Below, piece after piece: positions 17,316 to 25,425 of a DNA stretch of 64,000 bases (within the stretch, counting starts at the first letter, position 1; every line of letters begins with the position of its first letter). The translations under genes were made by a program, and so were the position numbers. Under the pieces are notes generated by a model. It did no database searches, was not told the origin of the DNA, and worked only from the letters and a program-made list of their open reading frames with translations. Origin of the DNA: Thalassolituus sp006212115 (GTDB taxonomy: Bacteria > Pseudomonadota > Gammaproteobacteria > Pseudomonadales > Oceanobacteraceae); NCBI RefSeq assembly GCF_040372045.1, contig NZ_BAABWH010000007.1. One strand, 5' to 3'.

Positions 17316-18203
17316 ATGTCATTGATGCGTTATATGGGCCTGACAAAACTCAGCACCGCCGAACTCGCCGAGACCTATACCAACGACAATTCCAAGTTCT
17401 TTCACTACCGTGGTGACAATATTCACTACCGGGTAGAAGGTAACTCTGACGAAGCCGCGCCAGTGCTTATCATGCTCCATGGGATTATGGCATCGCTTCA
17501 GACATGGGATGGCTGGGTAGAACATCTGAAGGAGAAATATCGAATCGTCCGCCTCGATGTGCCCGGCTTCGGCCTCAGTGGTGCAATCAGCGATGGCGAT
17601 ACTTCCATCGAAGGCATCGTTGATCGTATGAACGCCCTGATGAATCATCTGGGCCTTGATAAGGCAGTCCTGATCGGTAACTCACTGGGAGGTTATATCT
17701 CATGGAGTTTTGCTGCAGAACACCCTGAAAAAGTTCAGGCGCTCGTCCTTTTGGATGCCGCTGGCTATCCGATGCAGCTCCCCCTGATTATGAAGCTGTT
17801 CACCACCCCTTACCTACGCCATCTGGTCAGGGTCGCTACGCCTCAATTTATCGTAAGGTACATACTCGGAGAGGTTTACGGAGATAAACACCGCATAGCC
17901 GAAGAAAAAATCCCTTGTTACCAGGATATGATGCTGCACAAGGGCAACCCTCTATCACTGCTTAAGATCTTCGAAGAGCTGGATCACATGACGCCCGAGC
18001 GTGTAACAGAAGTCACAGCGCCAACCCTGATTCAGTGGGGTGAAAAAGACATCTGGATTACGCCTAAAAATGCCCCGTTGTTTCACCGGGATATCAAGGG
18101 CTCCGAACTGATTATGTACCCCGGAGTCGGTCACGTCCCTATGGAAGAGATTCCGGAACAGTCAGTCAAGGACGCCGAAGCGTTTCTGTCACGCGTACTG
18201 TAA
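17316..18203 (+). CDS. Alpha/beta hydrolase, copy B
   Basis: Alpha/beta-hydrolase-fold enzyme of 295 aa, paralogue of the gene at 14622. Oxyanion region IMLHGIMAS, nucleophile elbow GNSLGG with Ser123, acid in WGEKDIW, His in PGVGHVPMEEIP. RBS TAAGGAAA precedes the ATG. The two copies keep the same length and motif spacing but diverge in the lid (copy B has MQLPLIMKLFTTPYLRHLV), so they may differ in substrate. Likely esterase; the true substrate is unknown. Confidence 0.85.
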   Translation: MSLMRYMGLTKLSTAELAETYTNDNSKFFHYRGDNIHYRVEGNSDEAAPVLIMLHGIMASLQTWDGWVEHLKEKYRIVRLDVPGFGLSGAISDGDTSIEGIVDRMNALMNHLGLDKAVLIGNSLGGYISWSFAAEHPEKVQALVLLDAAGYPMQLPLIMKLFTTPYLRHLVRVATPQFIVRYILGEVYGDKHRIAEEKIPCYQDMMLHKGNPLSLLKIFEELDHMTPERVTEVTAPTLIQWGEKDIWITPKNAPLFHRDIKGSELIMYPGVGHVPMEEIPEQSVKDAEAFLSRVL

Positions 18204-18252
18204 CCCCCAGAGCAGCATGACCTGCAGGGGCAAAGAGAATGACGTGTCGACG

Positions 18253-18348
18253 TTAGTCCTCCGATGCCCCATCAGTCAGGCCTGTCGCCAGGTAGCACTG
18301 CCCGATCAGGGCCAATGCCTCTATCGTTAATTGCGAGAAAGTCTTCAT
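18253..18348 (-). CDS. Possible 31-aa small protein
   Basis: Short ORF beginning MKTFSQLTIEALALIGQCYL and ending GASED. The ATG is preceded by AGAGGTG at a good distance (about six bases), an unusually good ribosome-binding site for a random ORF in a 280-base gap. The middle is a hydrophobic helix with one cysteine. No homologue comes to mind. It could also be a leader peptide or chance. Confidence 0.35.
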   Translation of the reverse strand: MKTFSQLTIEALALIGQCYLATGLTDGASED

Positions 18349-18486
18349 ACCGACACCTCTTCATGTTGGTATCTATCGAGATTGATATCTCTAAGTTAAG
18401 TACAGTCCCGTCATTTTGAAAGGCAATAAAAGCTACCGGCCTGATAGAGATCAATAATCCCTCTGGTATGGAGTGACGTTTCTCCG

Positions 18487-18912
18487 CTAATTACTTGTCT
18501 TAACCGGTCCAATCAACACATGAGCCAGACGATTACCCACTACCAATGCGCCGACAAACAGGAGTACGCTCTCATTCCCAGACAGAACATCCACCAACGC
18601 AGGCCCCGGACATAGCCCGACCAAGCCCCAGCCGACACCAAACATCACGGCCCCAGTGAGTAAGCGCATATCAACAACTGACAGGGAAGGCATATGGAAA
18701 GCGGATGCGAAAAGCGGTTTAACTCGTCGCTTACTGAATTGAAATGCGACAAAGAAAGTGACTACAGCCGCCGCCATCACGGCTATCAGCTCTGGACGCC
18801 CCCCCCCAAAAACATCCAGAAATGCGCGGACCTTAGCAGGGTCATTCATGCCTGATATCAGCAAGCCAAGTCCAAACAACAAACCACTGACGAAAGCGGT
18901 GATATAAGTCAT
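18487..18912 (-). CDS. YeeE/YedE-family sulfur transporter, C-terminal half
   Basis: Inner-membrane protein of about 141 aa with four hydrophobic segments. It corresponds to the second half of the YeeE/YedE (TsuA-like) thiosulfate/sulfur-compound transporters. The conserved GLCPGPAL motif (in VGLCPGPALVDVL) carries the cysteine of that half. The start at 18912 overlaps the stop of the first-half gene as ATGA; the longer reading to 19017 would only be the upstream gene in another frame. The two halves are likely to form one channel, as in the two-gene PmpA/PmpB systems. Confidence 0.85.
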   Translation of the reverse strand: MTYITAFVSGLLFGLGLLISGMNDPAKVRAFLDVFGGGRPELIAVMAAAVVTFFVAFQFSKRRVKPLFASAFHMPSLSVVDMRLLTGAVMFGVGWGLVGLCPGPALVDVLSGNESVLLFVGALVVGNRLAHVLIGPVKTSN

Positions 18913-19319
18913 ATCTGCACCTCCAGAGCCGTCATCACTGCAACCGTGATCACTCCCGCCAACATGAAGGTTACTGTTGCCACGGCGGACCGGAACGAAA
19001 GACGCCCCATCCCACACACCCCGTGTCCACTGGTACAGCCGTTACCGACATACGTACCAAACCCGACCAGCAGACCAGCTGCGACAAGCAGGAAAGGCTT
19101 ATCAGTGATCGAAACCGGTGCCGGATAATCCACCAGTTGCACCATAGGCCATGCCAGCATGAGTCCCACCAGAAAAGCCCAGGACCAATGTCGATCCGGG
19201 TTTCTGAATTGAAAGACACTCGACAAAACACCGGTCATACCACTGATGCGCCCAACCCCCAACCACAGAACAGCCGCAGCAAGGCCGATCAGGAGTCCAC
19301 CAAATATTTCATCCCACAT
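18909..19319 (-). CDS. YeeE/YedE-family sulfur transporter, N-terminal half
   Basis: Inner-membrane protein of about 136 aa, the first half of a split YeeE/YedE transporter. The signature GNGCTSGHGVCG is present with both cysteines, which relay thiosulfate or persulfide sulfur in characterised family members. I place the start at 19319 (GGAG a few bases upstream) rather than 19391, because the extra residues are not membrane-like. It is coupled to the second half by an ATGA overlap and is divergent from the aminopeptidase gene. Confidence 0.85.
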   Translation of the reverse strand: MWDEIFGGLLIGLAAAVLWLGVGRISGMTGVLSSVFQFRNPDRHWSWAFLVGLMLAWPMVQLVDYPAPVSITDKPFLLVAAGLLVGFGTYVGNGCTSGHGVCGMGRLSFRSAVATVTFMLAGVITVAVMTALEVQI

Positions 19320-19479
19320 AACAGCTCCAGAAGGATAAGTATTAAATGACTCTTCCAGCCAGTATTTCTGGCCGCGCGAAGTGTATCCCACGCGCCCGTG
19401 CTTTGTCCGGTTCTGTTCCTACAGCAATGCACCTATACTGATTGTCTCGCTATACGCTTTGTCTAAAACAGGAAACATC

Positions 19480-20841
19480 ATGTCTGATTTACTGACACAC
19501 AGCCAAGAGGGCACACCTCTCTACCTGCTCGAAAAAAACCAGTACAGTAACTGGTTTGAAAGCCAATCAGAGCCCATCAAAAACTGGCTGATCAACACCG
19601 GCTTTAGTGGTAATGGTCACACCACGCTGCCCTCACAGGATGGCGGCCTCGAAGGCGTGTTATGCGTAGTAGAATCAACCGAAGACTTCTTTGCGTTCGG
19701 CCACCTGTCCAGTGCGCTGCCTGCAGGAACCTACCACCCAGAGACCACATTATCGGACAATGCCTTATTGGCACTGGCATTCGGCTGGGGAGTAGGGGCA
19801 TATCGCTTCACAAAGTACACCGAAAAGCCGTCAGCCACCGCGATACTGGCACTTGATAGCCCAGCCATCATCGATGAGGCTTCCCGCCTGATCGAAGCCA
19901 CTCGACGTGTTCGCGATCTGGTCAACACACCGGCCTCGGACATGATGCCCCAGAATTTGTCGACCGCTGTACACGAAATGGCTCAGGAGTTTGGTGCCAG
20001 CACCCGCGAAGTTGTTGGTGCAGAGTTACTTGAGCAGAACTATCCAATGATTCACGCAGTGGGTCGTGCCAGTGAACATGACCCTCGGTTAATCGATATG
20101 ACGTGGGGTAACCCTGAACATCCCAAAGTGACCCTGGTTGGTAAAGGTATCTGCTTCGACAGTGGCGGCCTGAACCTCAAACCCGGCGACTCGATGCGAC
20201 TGATGAAAAAAGATATGGGGGGAGCAGCGCATTCCGTCGGTCTGGCCTACCTCATCATGGCGAACCAACTGCCAGTACGCCTGCGATTGCTGATTCCAGC
20301 AGCTGAGAACGCAGTCAGTGGTAATGCCTTCCGGCCGGGCGATGTTATTCCAACCCGCAAAGGCCTGACTGTTGAAATCGACAATACCGATGCTGAAGGT
20401 CGACTCGTACTGTGCGATGCCCTCAATGAAGGCGCCAGCGAGAAACCCGACCTGATGATTGATTTTGCAACACTCACAGGCGCTTGCAGAGTGGCATTGG
20501 GCACTGACCTCCCGGGCTTCTTCACCAATCAAAAGCAACTGGCCAGCGATCTTATGCAAGCTGGTGAGAAAGTCAGCGATCCTGTCTGGAATCTGCCTTT
20601 GTTCCGTATGTACAAAGAGGCCCTCCACAGTGAAGTCGCAGACATGGTGAACTCGGTACCGGGGCCATTTGGTGGGGCGATTACGGCTGCTCTGTATCTC
20701 GAAGCCTTTGTTGAAGAAACCCCGTGGGTACATTTCGACGTCATGGCATGGAACCGCCGACCACTTCGTGGACGCCCTGTTGGCGGAGAAGCCATGGGAA
20801 TGCGCGCCATGTTTGAGTACCTGCGCCAGCGCTACCAGTAA
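19480..20841 (+). CDS. M17 leucyl aminopeptidase family protein
   Basis: Cytoplasmic metallo-aminopeptidase of the M17 (PepA/PepB) family, 453 aa from the ATG at 19480 (RBS AGGAAA). The N-terminal domain is less conserved. The catalytic domain has the first metal motif VTLVGKGICFDSGGLNLKP (19 residues, about 230-248) and the family signature NTDAEGRLVLCDAL (about 310-323), which supply the zinc/manganese ligands. It is shorter than E. coli PepA (about 500 aa), nearer PepB. The role is peptide turnover. A terminator follows. Confidence 0.92.
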   Translation: MSDLLTHSQEGTPLYLLEKNQYSNWFESQSEPIKNWLINTGFSGNGHTTLPSQDGGLEGVLCVVESTEDFFAFGHLSSALPAGTYHPETTLSDNALLALAFGWGVGAYRFTKYTEKPSATAILALDSPAIIDEASRLIEATRRVRDLVNTPASDMMPQNLSTAVHEMAQEFGASTREVVGAELLEQNYPMIHAVGRASEHDPRLIDMTWGNPEHPKVTLVGKGICFDSGGLNLKPGDSMRLMKKDMGGAAHSVGLAYLIMANQLPVRLRLLIPAAENAVSGNAFRPGDVIPTRKGLTVEIDNTDAEGRLVLCDALNEGASEKPDLMIDFATLTGACRVALGTDLPGFFTNQKQLASDLMQAGEKVSDPVWNLPLFRMYKEALHSEVADMVNSVPGPFGGAITAALYLEAFVEETPWVHFDVMAWNRRPLRGRPVGGEAMGMRAMFEYLRQRYQ

Positions 20842-20858
20842 TATAAGGCGCCACAAAA

Positions 20859-20890
20859 AAGCCCGGCGGTGCAAGCACGGCCGGGCTTTG
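20859..20890. terminator. Rho-independent terminator between convergent genes
   Basis: Long GC-rich stem: GCCCGGC with GCCGGGC outside and GGTGC with GCACG inside, preceded by six A and followed by CTTTG. Probably serves both the aminopeptidase and the minus-strand gene. Confidence 0.85.
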
Positions 20891-20908
20891 TCAGGAGTTC
20901 ACAAGCAC

Positions 20909-21775
20909 TCAGGCAGTTTTACTGTCTGATTCCTTGTTGTAGATATCATCAACAGTAACCTCAACGTTCTCAGGTTTGTGGTTTACTGCAGCAGAGCTGG
21001 CCTGCTTCTGGGTCTTACGTGTTCCTTTCTTGAACAGAGTACGACGAGCGTCCAGAACAACCCGTCCAAACGAACCCCAGTCCATTGAGCCAACACAGGC
21101 CATTTCATCACCCTGCGCCCAACCTGGGTTACGGCTTTCAAAGAAAGCAATCTTAGGTACTGCGCGCTCTTTTTCGGTGATCGGCGTCACGAAGTCAGAC
21201 AGAGCACACGCATCATCACCGAAGTCGAGCAAACCGGTCTCACGGTTCAGCGCGCCTGGGAAAATGTTCTCTGCAGCCCTGAATGCCACTTCCTTCAGGT
21301 GTGGATCATCACCATCAATGTTCGGGTAATACTTGTAGAAGTTATTGGCCAGAATCAGGTATGTACGGTAACCCATAGAAATCAGGAACCAGTACATTGG
21401 CAGTGTTGGGTGACGCAAACGCTCAGACAGCAGCCAGCGGAAGAAAGACTGCGGGAACGCCGAGGTACCCCAGTACTCTTTCGACATAACAGTATCGCCA
21501 CTAAACAGGATGCGAGTAGGCTTACCATCAACGTCAATAGTACGAGCTACACCAGTCGAAAAACCAACCACTTTGCCATCGGTTTTACGCTTAGCAATGT
21601 GAGCGCCCGTCTTATTGGAAAAATCCTCGAGGAACTGCTCAAAAGGCGTGTTCTGATAATATACCTTGAACAACTCGTACATACCCAGGCACTCGTCCAG
21701 GGTAATGTCTTCGCGTTTTTTGAAACGCATTTTGATAGGCGGCAGTTTTTTCTGCGCCGCTTTGTTGGCTGACAT
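20909..21775 (-). CDS. Hypothetical protein, possibly acyltransferase-like
   Basis: Family not firmly recognised. The 288 aa are soluble and lack a signal peptide. The middle (about residues 60-150) has alternating strands and helices, with VVGFSTGVAR, RILFSGDTVM and FLISMGYRTYLILANNF, which recalls a GNAT-type acyltransferase core. I cannot identify an acetyl-CoA loop with confidence. The C-terminal 40 residues are basic then acidic (KKGTRKTQKQ, then EVTVDDIYNKESDSK) and probably disordered. It is monocistronic, between a terminator and a 411-base intergenic region. Confidence 0.6.
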   Translation of the reverse strand: MSANKAAQKKLPPIKMRFKKREDITLDECLGMYELFKVYYQNTPFEQFLEDFSNKTGAHIAKRKTDGKVVGFSTGVARTIDVDGKPTRILFSGDTVMSKEYWGTSAFPQSFFRWLLSERLRHPTLPMYWFLISMGYRTYLILANNFYKYYPNIDGDDPHLKEVAFRAAENIFPGALNRETGLLDFGDDACALSDFVTPITEKERAVPKIAFFESRNPGWAQGDEMACVGSMDWGSFGRVVLDARRTLFKKGTRKTQKQASSAAVNHKPENVEVTVDDIYNKESDSKTA

Positions 21776-22132
21776 AGTGAGAACTCCTGACCCTTTTTAG
21801 GGCTCAATTATTTTTAATTCACGCAGTGTCAGGCAGTCCCTACAGAATGTCCCGTTACGACAACAAAAATAATAAAAGAGATAAGAGCACCACCACCTCA
21901 GGATTACCGGATGAAAGGCAAGTAAGACGTAGTGTGTTTAATATTTATTATTATTGTGTCGGTCGGGCAGGGAGCTCTCCTACTCCCGTAATCCGGCGTA
22001 AGCATGAACCGAACTACCCTTCCTGACGCCATCTCATGGATGGCAACAGTTAACAGACGTTTCTTATTGAGAAATCTGTCTATTAAATCTGTATAGTGGA
22101 GTGTACGCCGATTTGACTCGCAGCCAATGGGT
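21776..22132. other. Intergenic region with no convincing gene
   Basis: AT-rich spacer of about 360 bases. It must hold the promoter of the minus-strand gene that ends at 20909. A 29-base imperfect inverted repeat (ACAGA..TTTCT / AGAAA..TCTGT) lies at 22051-22079, and a promoter-like TTGAGA/TATAGT pair overlaps it on the plus strand with 19-base spacing. Short ORFs here have no RBS. Confidence 0.5.
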
Positions 22133-22163
22133 AAAATGAGCCACGCCCCTATTGGCTCATTTT
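22133..22163. terminator. Terminator of the carbonic anhydrase gene
   Basis: Perfect 11-bp stem AAAATGAGCCA / TGGCTCATTTT with a nine-base loop, symmetrical enough to work on both strands. An upstream segment, AGCCAATGGG at 22122-22131, could pair with its 3' arm instead. Confidence 0.75.
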
Positions 22164-22186
22164 GTTACATATATTTATGACTAAAG

Positions 22187-22846
22187 TCACTTCAGCTCTG
22201 CTATCTCAGTCTGGTAGCGATCTTCAAACTCCAGAAAGCATGTACCGCTTTGTGATGACGAGCGGATTCCACCCGTTTCGATGTTGTATACCCAGCCATG
22301 AATCTCGACTTTTCCTGTCGCTAACTTCGCCGCTACTACCGGGTGGGTTCGCAGGTGCTGTACCTGCTGCAGTACGTTTTCTTCGATCGCTTCATTCAGG
22401 TGCTCATGGCCGAGGCAAGCGCCGCTATTGATGCCATTTCTTTCGCGAACAATCTCCATCGCAGACCGACAGTGGCCGAGCCATTCCTTTACATGCGGCA
22501 GGCCATTGAGCCCATCCATGTCTAAGGCCCCTTTCACCGCTCCGCAATCGGTGTGACCACACACGATAATGTGACGAACACCCAACACAGCGACAGCATA
22601 CTCAATTGACGCGGTCATACCGCCCGTTTCATTAGAATGAGGAGGAATCACGTTACCGGCATTGCGACAAATGAATAAGTCACCCGGGTCAGAACCCGTC
22701 AGCAGGTTAGGATCGATACGAGAGTCCGAGCAGGTAATGAACAACACCTCTGGGCTTTGGCCGCCCGCGAGAGTACCAAACAAATCCTTTCGCTCAGGAT
22801 AAACGTGGTTACGGAAATTGAGCACACCCTTAATTACATCTTTCAC
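22187..22846 (-). CDS. can: Beta-class carbonic anhydrase
   Basis: Zinc enzyme interconverting CO2 and bicarbonate, 219 aa from the GTG at 22846. That start is chosen because AGAGGTA lies just before it and because the N-terminus MKDVIKGVLNFR then matches the family; the ORF could extend to 22921. Zinc ligands and the active-site dyad are visible: Cys39, Asp41 and Arg43 in CSDSR, His98 and Cys101 in CGHTDCGA. It is divergent from a LysR regulator with a dyad in between, so it is probably regulated by it, perhaps in response to CO2 or bicarbonate. Confidence 0.92.
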   Translation of the reverse strand: MKDVIKGVLNFRNHVYPERKDLFGTLAGGQSPEVLFITCSDSRIDPNLLTGSDPGDLFICRNAGNVIPPHSNETGGMTASIEYAVAVLGVRHIIVCGHTDCGAVKGALDMDGLNGLPHVKEWLGHCRSAMEIVRERNGINSGACLGHEHLNEAIEENVLQQVQHLRTHPVVAAKLATGKVEIHGWVYNIETGGIRSSSQSGTCFLEFEDRYQTEIAELK

Positions 22847-22903
22847 AATCGTACCTCTCATCACTTGTGGCGAAGGATACAGCACAGAACACCGTTCGCA
22901 TAA

Positions 22904-22921
22904 TTGGTATACACTGACCAA
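22904..22921. promoter_or_regulatory. Candidate LysR-type binding dyad
   Basis: TTGGTATACACTGACCAA: inverted repeat TTGGT-N8-ACCAA in the divergent gap between the carbonic anhydrase and LysR genes, flanked by ATAAT and ATTAT. This is the normal place for a LysR activator/autorepressor site. Confidence 0.55.
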
Positions 22922-22933
22922 CTATGATTATGT

Positions 22934-23923
22934 ATGACAGACTTCCCCATGCCTTTATCAGTTCATAAACTTGCCAGTCGCCTGACCTTTCGTCAGCTGC
23001 AGGTATATAAAGCAGTCTATGATCTAAGGAGTTACAGCCAGGCAGGGGATCTTCTGGGCCTCACCCAACCCGCTGTCAGCAGTCAGGTCCGTCAACTCGA
23101 GCAAGCCTTGGGTATTCCGCTATTTGAATACATTGGTCGTAAGCTCTATACAACCGCTGCAGGCGAGCGCATGCATGAGGCTGTTGTAGGCATCTTTGCT
23201 CAGATACAGTCGCTTCAGACAGAGCTCGCCGCTCTGGAGGGGCGAGTCGCGGGCGACCTGCGGATAACGGCGGTGAATACCGCTCAATACGTTATTCCTT
23301 ATCTGCTACGTCCGTTTATTGACCGCAACCCGGATGTCAGGATCAGCGTGATGGTTGTGAACAGAGCAACGGCTATTGAGCGGCTCAGTAACAACCTCGA
23401 CGACCTCGTCATTATGGGTATGGTTCCGGACGGCAAAGGGTTGGTCTCCATTCCATTTCTGGAAAATGAGCTGATCGCCGTCGCCCCTGCAGAGCACCCC
23501 TTACTTCGACAACCTTCTGTCACTGCCGAAGATTTTCTGAATAGCCAGCTATTAATGCGGGAAGCAGGCTCAGGCAGTCGCCTTGCTCTGGAAGTTCATT
23601 GTCATGAAAAGCGCCTTAAGATATCCGACCCCATTATTCTGGGCTCGAACGATGCCATCAAACACGCTGTGATTGCGGGTCTCGGTGTTGCCGTACTCCC
23701 AAAATTAAGCATATTGCCGGAATTACAGCTTGGCACTTTGCAAAACCTCGATATTGAACACTTCCCACTTCGTCGTAGCTGGTGTCTGGTGCATCCGGCA
23801 AATAAAAATCTGACTCCGGCGGCGCGGGCTTTCATTGAGCATATCCAAAAGAATACTGAGGAAATTTCTCAACTTTTCGACAAACAGAGTCACTACTTCC
23901 CCAGTAAAAAAGTATCGACTTAA
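22934..23923 (+). CDS. LysR-family transcriptional regulator
   Basis: LysR-type regulator of 329 aa. The winged helix-turn-helix occupies about residues 15-75 (FRQLQVYKAVYDLRSYSQA, then LTQPAVSSQVRQLEQALG), followed by a linker helix and a periplasmic-binding-protein-like effector domain. The sequence is of the CbbR/CysB-like broad group that responds to small metabolites. Divergence from a carbonic anhydrase gene suggests control of inorganic-carbon metabolism, which is inference. It overlaps the convergent downstream gene by 4 bases. Confidence 0.88.
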   Translation: MTDFPMPLSVHKLASRLTFRQLQVYKAVYDLRSYSQAGDLLGLTQPAVSSQVRQLEQALGIPLFEYIGRKLYTTAAGERMHEAVVGIFAQIQSLQTELAALEGRVAGDLRITAVNTAQYVIPYLLRPFIDRNPDVRISVMVVNRATAIERLSNNLDDLVIMGMVPDGKGLVSIPFLENELIAVAPAEHPLLRQPSVTAEDFLNSQLLMREAGSGSRLALEVHCHEKRLKISDPIILGSNDAIKHAVIAGLGVAVLPKLSILPELQLGTLQNLDIEHFPLRRSWCLVHPANKNLTPAARAFIEHIQKNTEEISQLFDKQSHYFPSKKVST

Positions 23924-24435
23924 GGCAGCTTGAACATCTCTGCCGATTGCGGAATTGCCCGCCAGATAAGGCGTCCATGACGTACATGGAATACGCCAGC
24001 ACGTTGCCAGCGCGTACCAGATGCCATGCGATTGCGAATGCCTTTACGCCATAAAGACACAACACCCCACAGAGAAGCTGGCCCCATGAAGTGCCAGGCA
24101 GAGCTATAACCCAGGCCGAATCGGCCATAAAGCATGCGCTCTGGATCGTGGTAAAAGTGCAGGTTCTCTGCGCCACCTACCACCTCTAACCATGCATCAC
24201 GTACAGCAATATTCCCATGCGTCACAATGACTACGGCGACGTCAGTATGCTCCGCAGCCCAGGTATTACTGAACTTTATGTCGCGCTCAGCGAAAGGACA
24301 GCCGACATGGCGGACGAACACAAACAATACATCGGGAAAATGCGCAAGTTCTTCTGGAATACAGACCTCATCCCCCGAAGCGGGAATATCTGTCACCACT
24401 TGCCTGAGAGGCTTACTCAGAAATATCGTATTCAT
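23920..24435 (-). CDS. Peroxiredoxin-like (AhpC/TSA, PRXL2 type) protein
   Basis: Thioredoxin-fold protein of 171 aa resembling the AhpC/TSA antioxidant family related to SelL and PRXL2. The active-site segment is VRHVGCPFAERD (about 42-53), with one cysteine and Ala where many relatives have a second Cys or Sec. C-terminal GYSSAWHFMGPASLWG and RAGVFHVRHGRLIW are typical of the family. It should act by a one-Cys mechanism if it is active. The ATG at 24435 lies only about ten bases after the stem of the efpL terminator, so its own promoter must overlap the 3' end of efpL. Confidence 0.7.
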   Translation of the reverse strand: MNTIFLSKPLRQVVTDIPASGDEVCIPEELAHFPDVLFVFVRHVGCPFAERDIKFSNTWAAEHTDVAVVIVTHGNIAVRDAWLEVVGGAENLHFYHDPERMLYGRFGLGYSSAWHFMGPASLWGVVSLWRKGIRNRMASGTRWQRAGVFHVRHGRLIWRAIPQSAEMFKLP

Positions 24436-24439
24436 ATAC

Positions 24440-24464
24440 AAAAAAAGCCCGGAAAACCGGGCTT
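24440..24464 (-). terminator. Rho-independent terminator of efpL
   Basis: Stem AAGCCCGG / CCGGGCTT with an AAAA loop; on the minus strand it is followed by a run of T. Confidence 0.88.
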
Positions 24465-24480
24465 AGTATCGTTAACTGGA

Positions 24481-25050
24481 TCAGTTTGCGCGACCAGTAA
24501 ACTTACTCTCGTCGGTGTTAACCTTGATACGGTCACCTTCGGCAATGTGCTCCGGTACCTGGACAACCAACCCAGTTGACAGGGTTGCTGGCTTAGTACG
24601 AGAAGTCGCAGAAGCTCCCTTCATTGCAGGCGCTGTTTCAACAATAACCAACTCGACGATAGTCGGTAAATCTACACCGACCGCCGACTCATTTAATACG
24701 ACAACCTGCAGACCCTGAGTCTCTTCATTGATAAACAGAACCTCGTCGGCAATCGACTCTTTGTTCAGGGGATACATGGTGAAGTCTTCTGAGTCCATGA
24801 AGTTGTACTCATCGCCATCAACATAGGACAACGTAACCGGGCGGCGAACCAGATCGGCAAGATTCAACATATCGCTGTCTTTAAACGATTCGTCCAGCTT
24901 CGCTCCGGTGACGACATCGTACATACGCATGCGATAAATGGACCCACCGGCACGACCTTGTGGTACCGAACGCTCGATGTCCTTCACGAAGTACACACTG
25001 CCGTTGTACTCAACCGCAGCATTCTTTTTGATCTCACTGGCCTTTGGCAT
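24481..25050 (-). CDS. efpL: Elongation factor P-like protein EfpL (YeiP)
   Basis: Translation factor of 189 aa that rescues ribosomes stalled at difficult peptide bonds. It aligns along its whole length with E. coli YeiP: N-terminal MPKASEIKKNAAVEYNG, the middle SYVDGDEYNFMD, and C-terminal KGASATSRTKPATLSTGLVV. The tip of domain I reads VPQGRAGG, with Arg rather than the modified Lys of canonical EF-P, which is the feature that defines the EfpL group. No modification enzyme is therefore expected. A terminator follows the gene directly. Confidence 0.9.
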   Translation of the reverse strand: MPKASEIKKNAAVEYNGSVYFVKDIERSVPQGRAGGSIYRMRMYDVVTGAKLDESFKDSDMLNLADLVRRPVTLSYVDGDEYNFMDSEDFTMYPLNKESIADEVLFINEETQGLQVVVLNESAVGVDLPTIVELVIVETAPAMKGASATSRTKPATLSTGLVVQVPEHIAEGDRIKVNTDESKFTGRAN

Positions 25051-25121
25051 GCAAATTAGCTCTTAATAAACAAATTTTAGAGCGTGAGATTACACCAAGC
25101 GGATAAAGAAGCAAGCGCGAG

Positions 25122-25367
25122 TCATGTTTGCTTCGTCGTCCCATCAGAGCGCGCGCATGAAGGGCAAAGGCAGGCCTTTCCTCGCTGAGAATCACGAATC
25201 CGCTTCAGGATTTCAGGGTTAATTGTTTCGGTCATACACCAGCATTGGGTGTCGAATGAGCCCGAGGCTGCGGGCTGACAGCGGTTGTCAGCGCCACACA
25301 ACGGGCAACGGTGCTCACGCAGAGGGGTAATTGCATGAGACTTATGAGAGGTACGCGAATCAGTCAT
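25122..25367 (-). CDS. Cysteine-rich CWC family protein
   Basis: Small soluble protein of about 81 aa with the cysteine pattern of the Cys_rich_CWC family: CPLCGADNRC (about 21-30), then QCWC (about 42-45) and CLCPSCA near the C-terminus. The eight cysteines probably bind one or two metal ions; the function is not known. The start at 25367 is preferred over 25403 because the family begins close to the first CxxC. It is on the same strand as efpL and just downstream of a beta-barrel gene. Confidence 0.75.
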   Translation of the reverse strand: MTDSRTSHKSHAITPLREHRCPLCGADNRCQPAASGSFDTQCWCMTETINPEILKRIRDSQRGKACLCPSCARSDGTTKQT

Positions 25368-25425
25368 AGCCAAAGCATACCCCAGAGCGTGTGCCCGCAA
25401 CACAGCACCACAATTCTGAAGTCGC

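Noticed and set aside
20089..20874. A 261-codon ORF antisense to the aminopeptidase gene
   Set aside because: Same strand-shadow effect; no motifs, and the sense gene has clear M17 signatures.
21826..22026. A 66-codon ORF in the intergenic region
   Set aside because: No RBS, low-complexity basic start (NKNNKRDKS) and no plausible fold.
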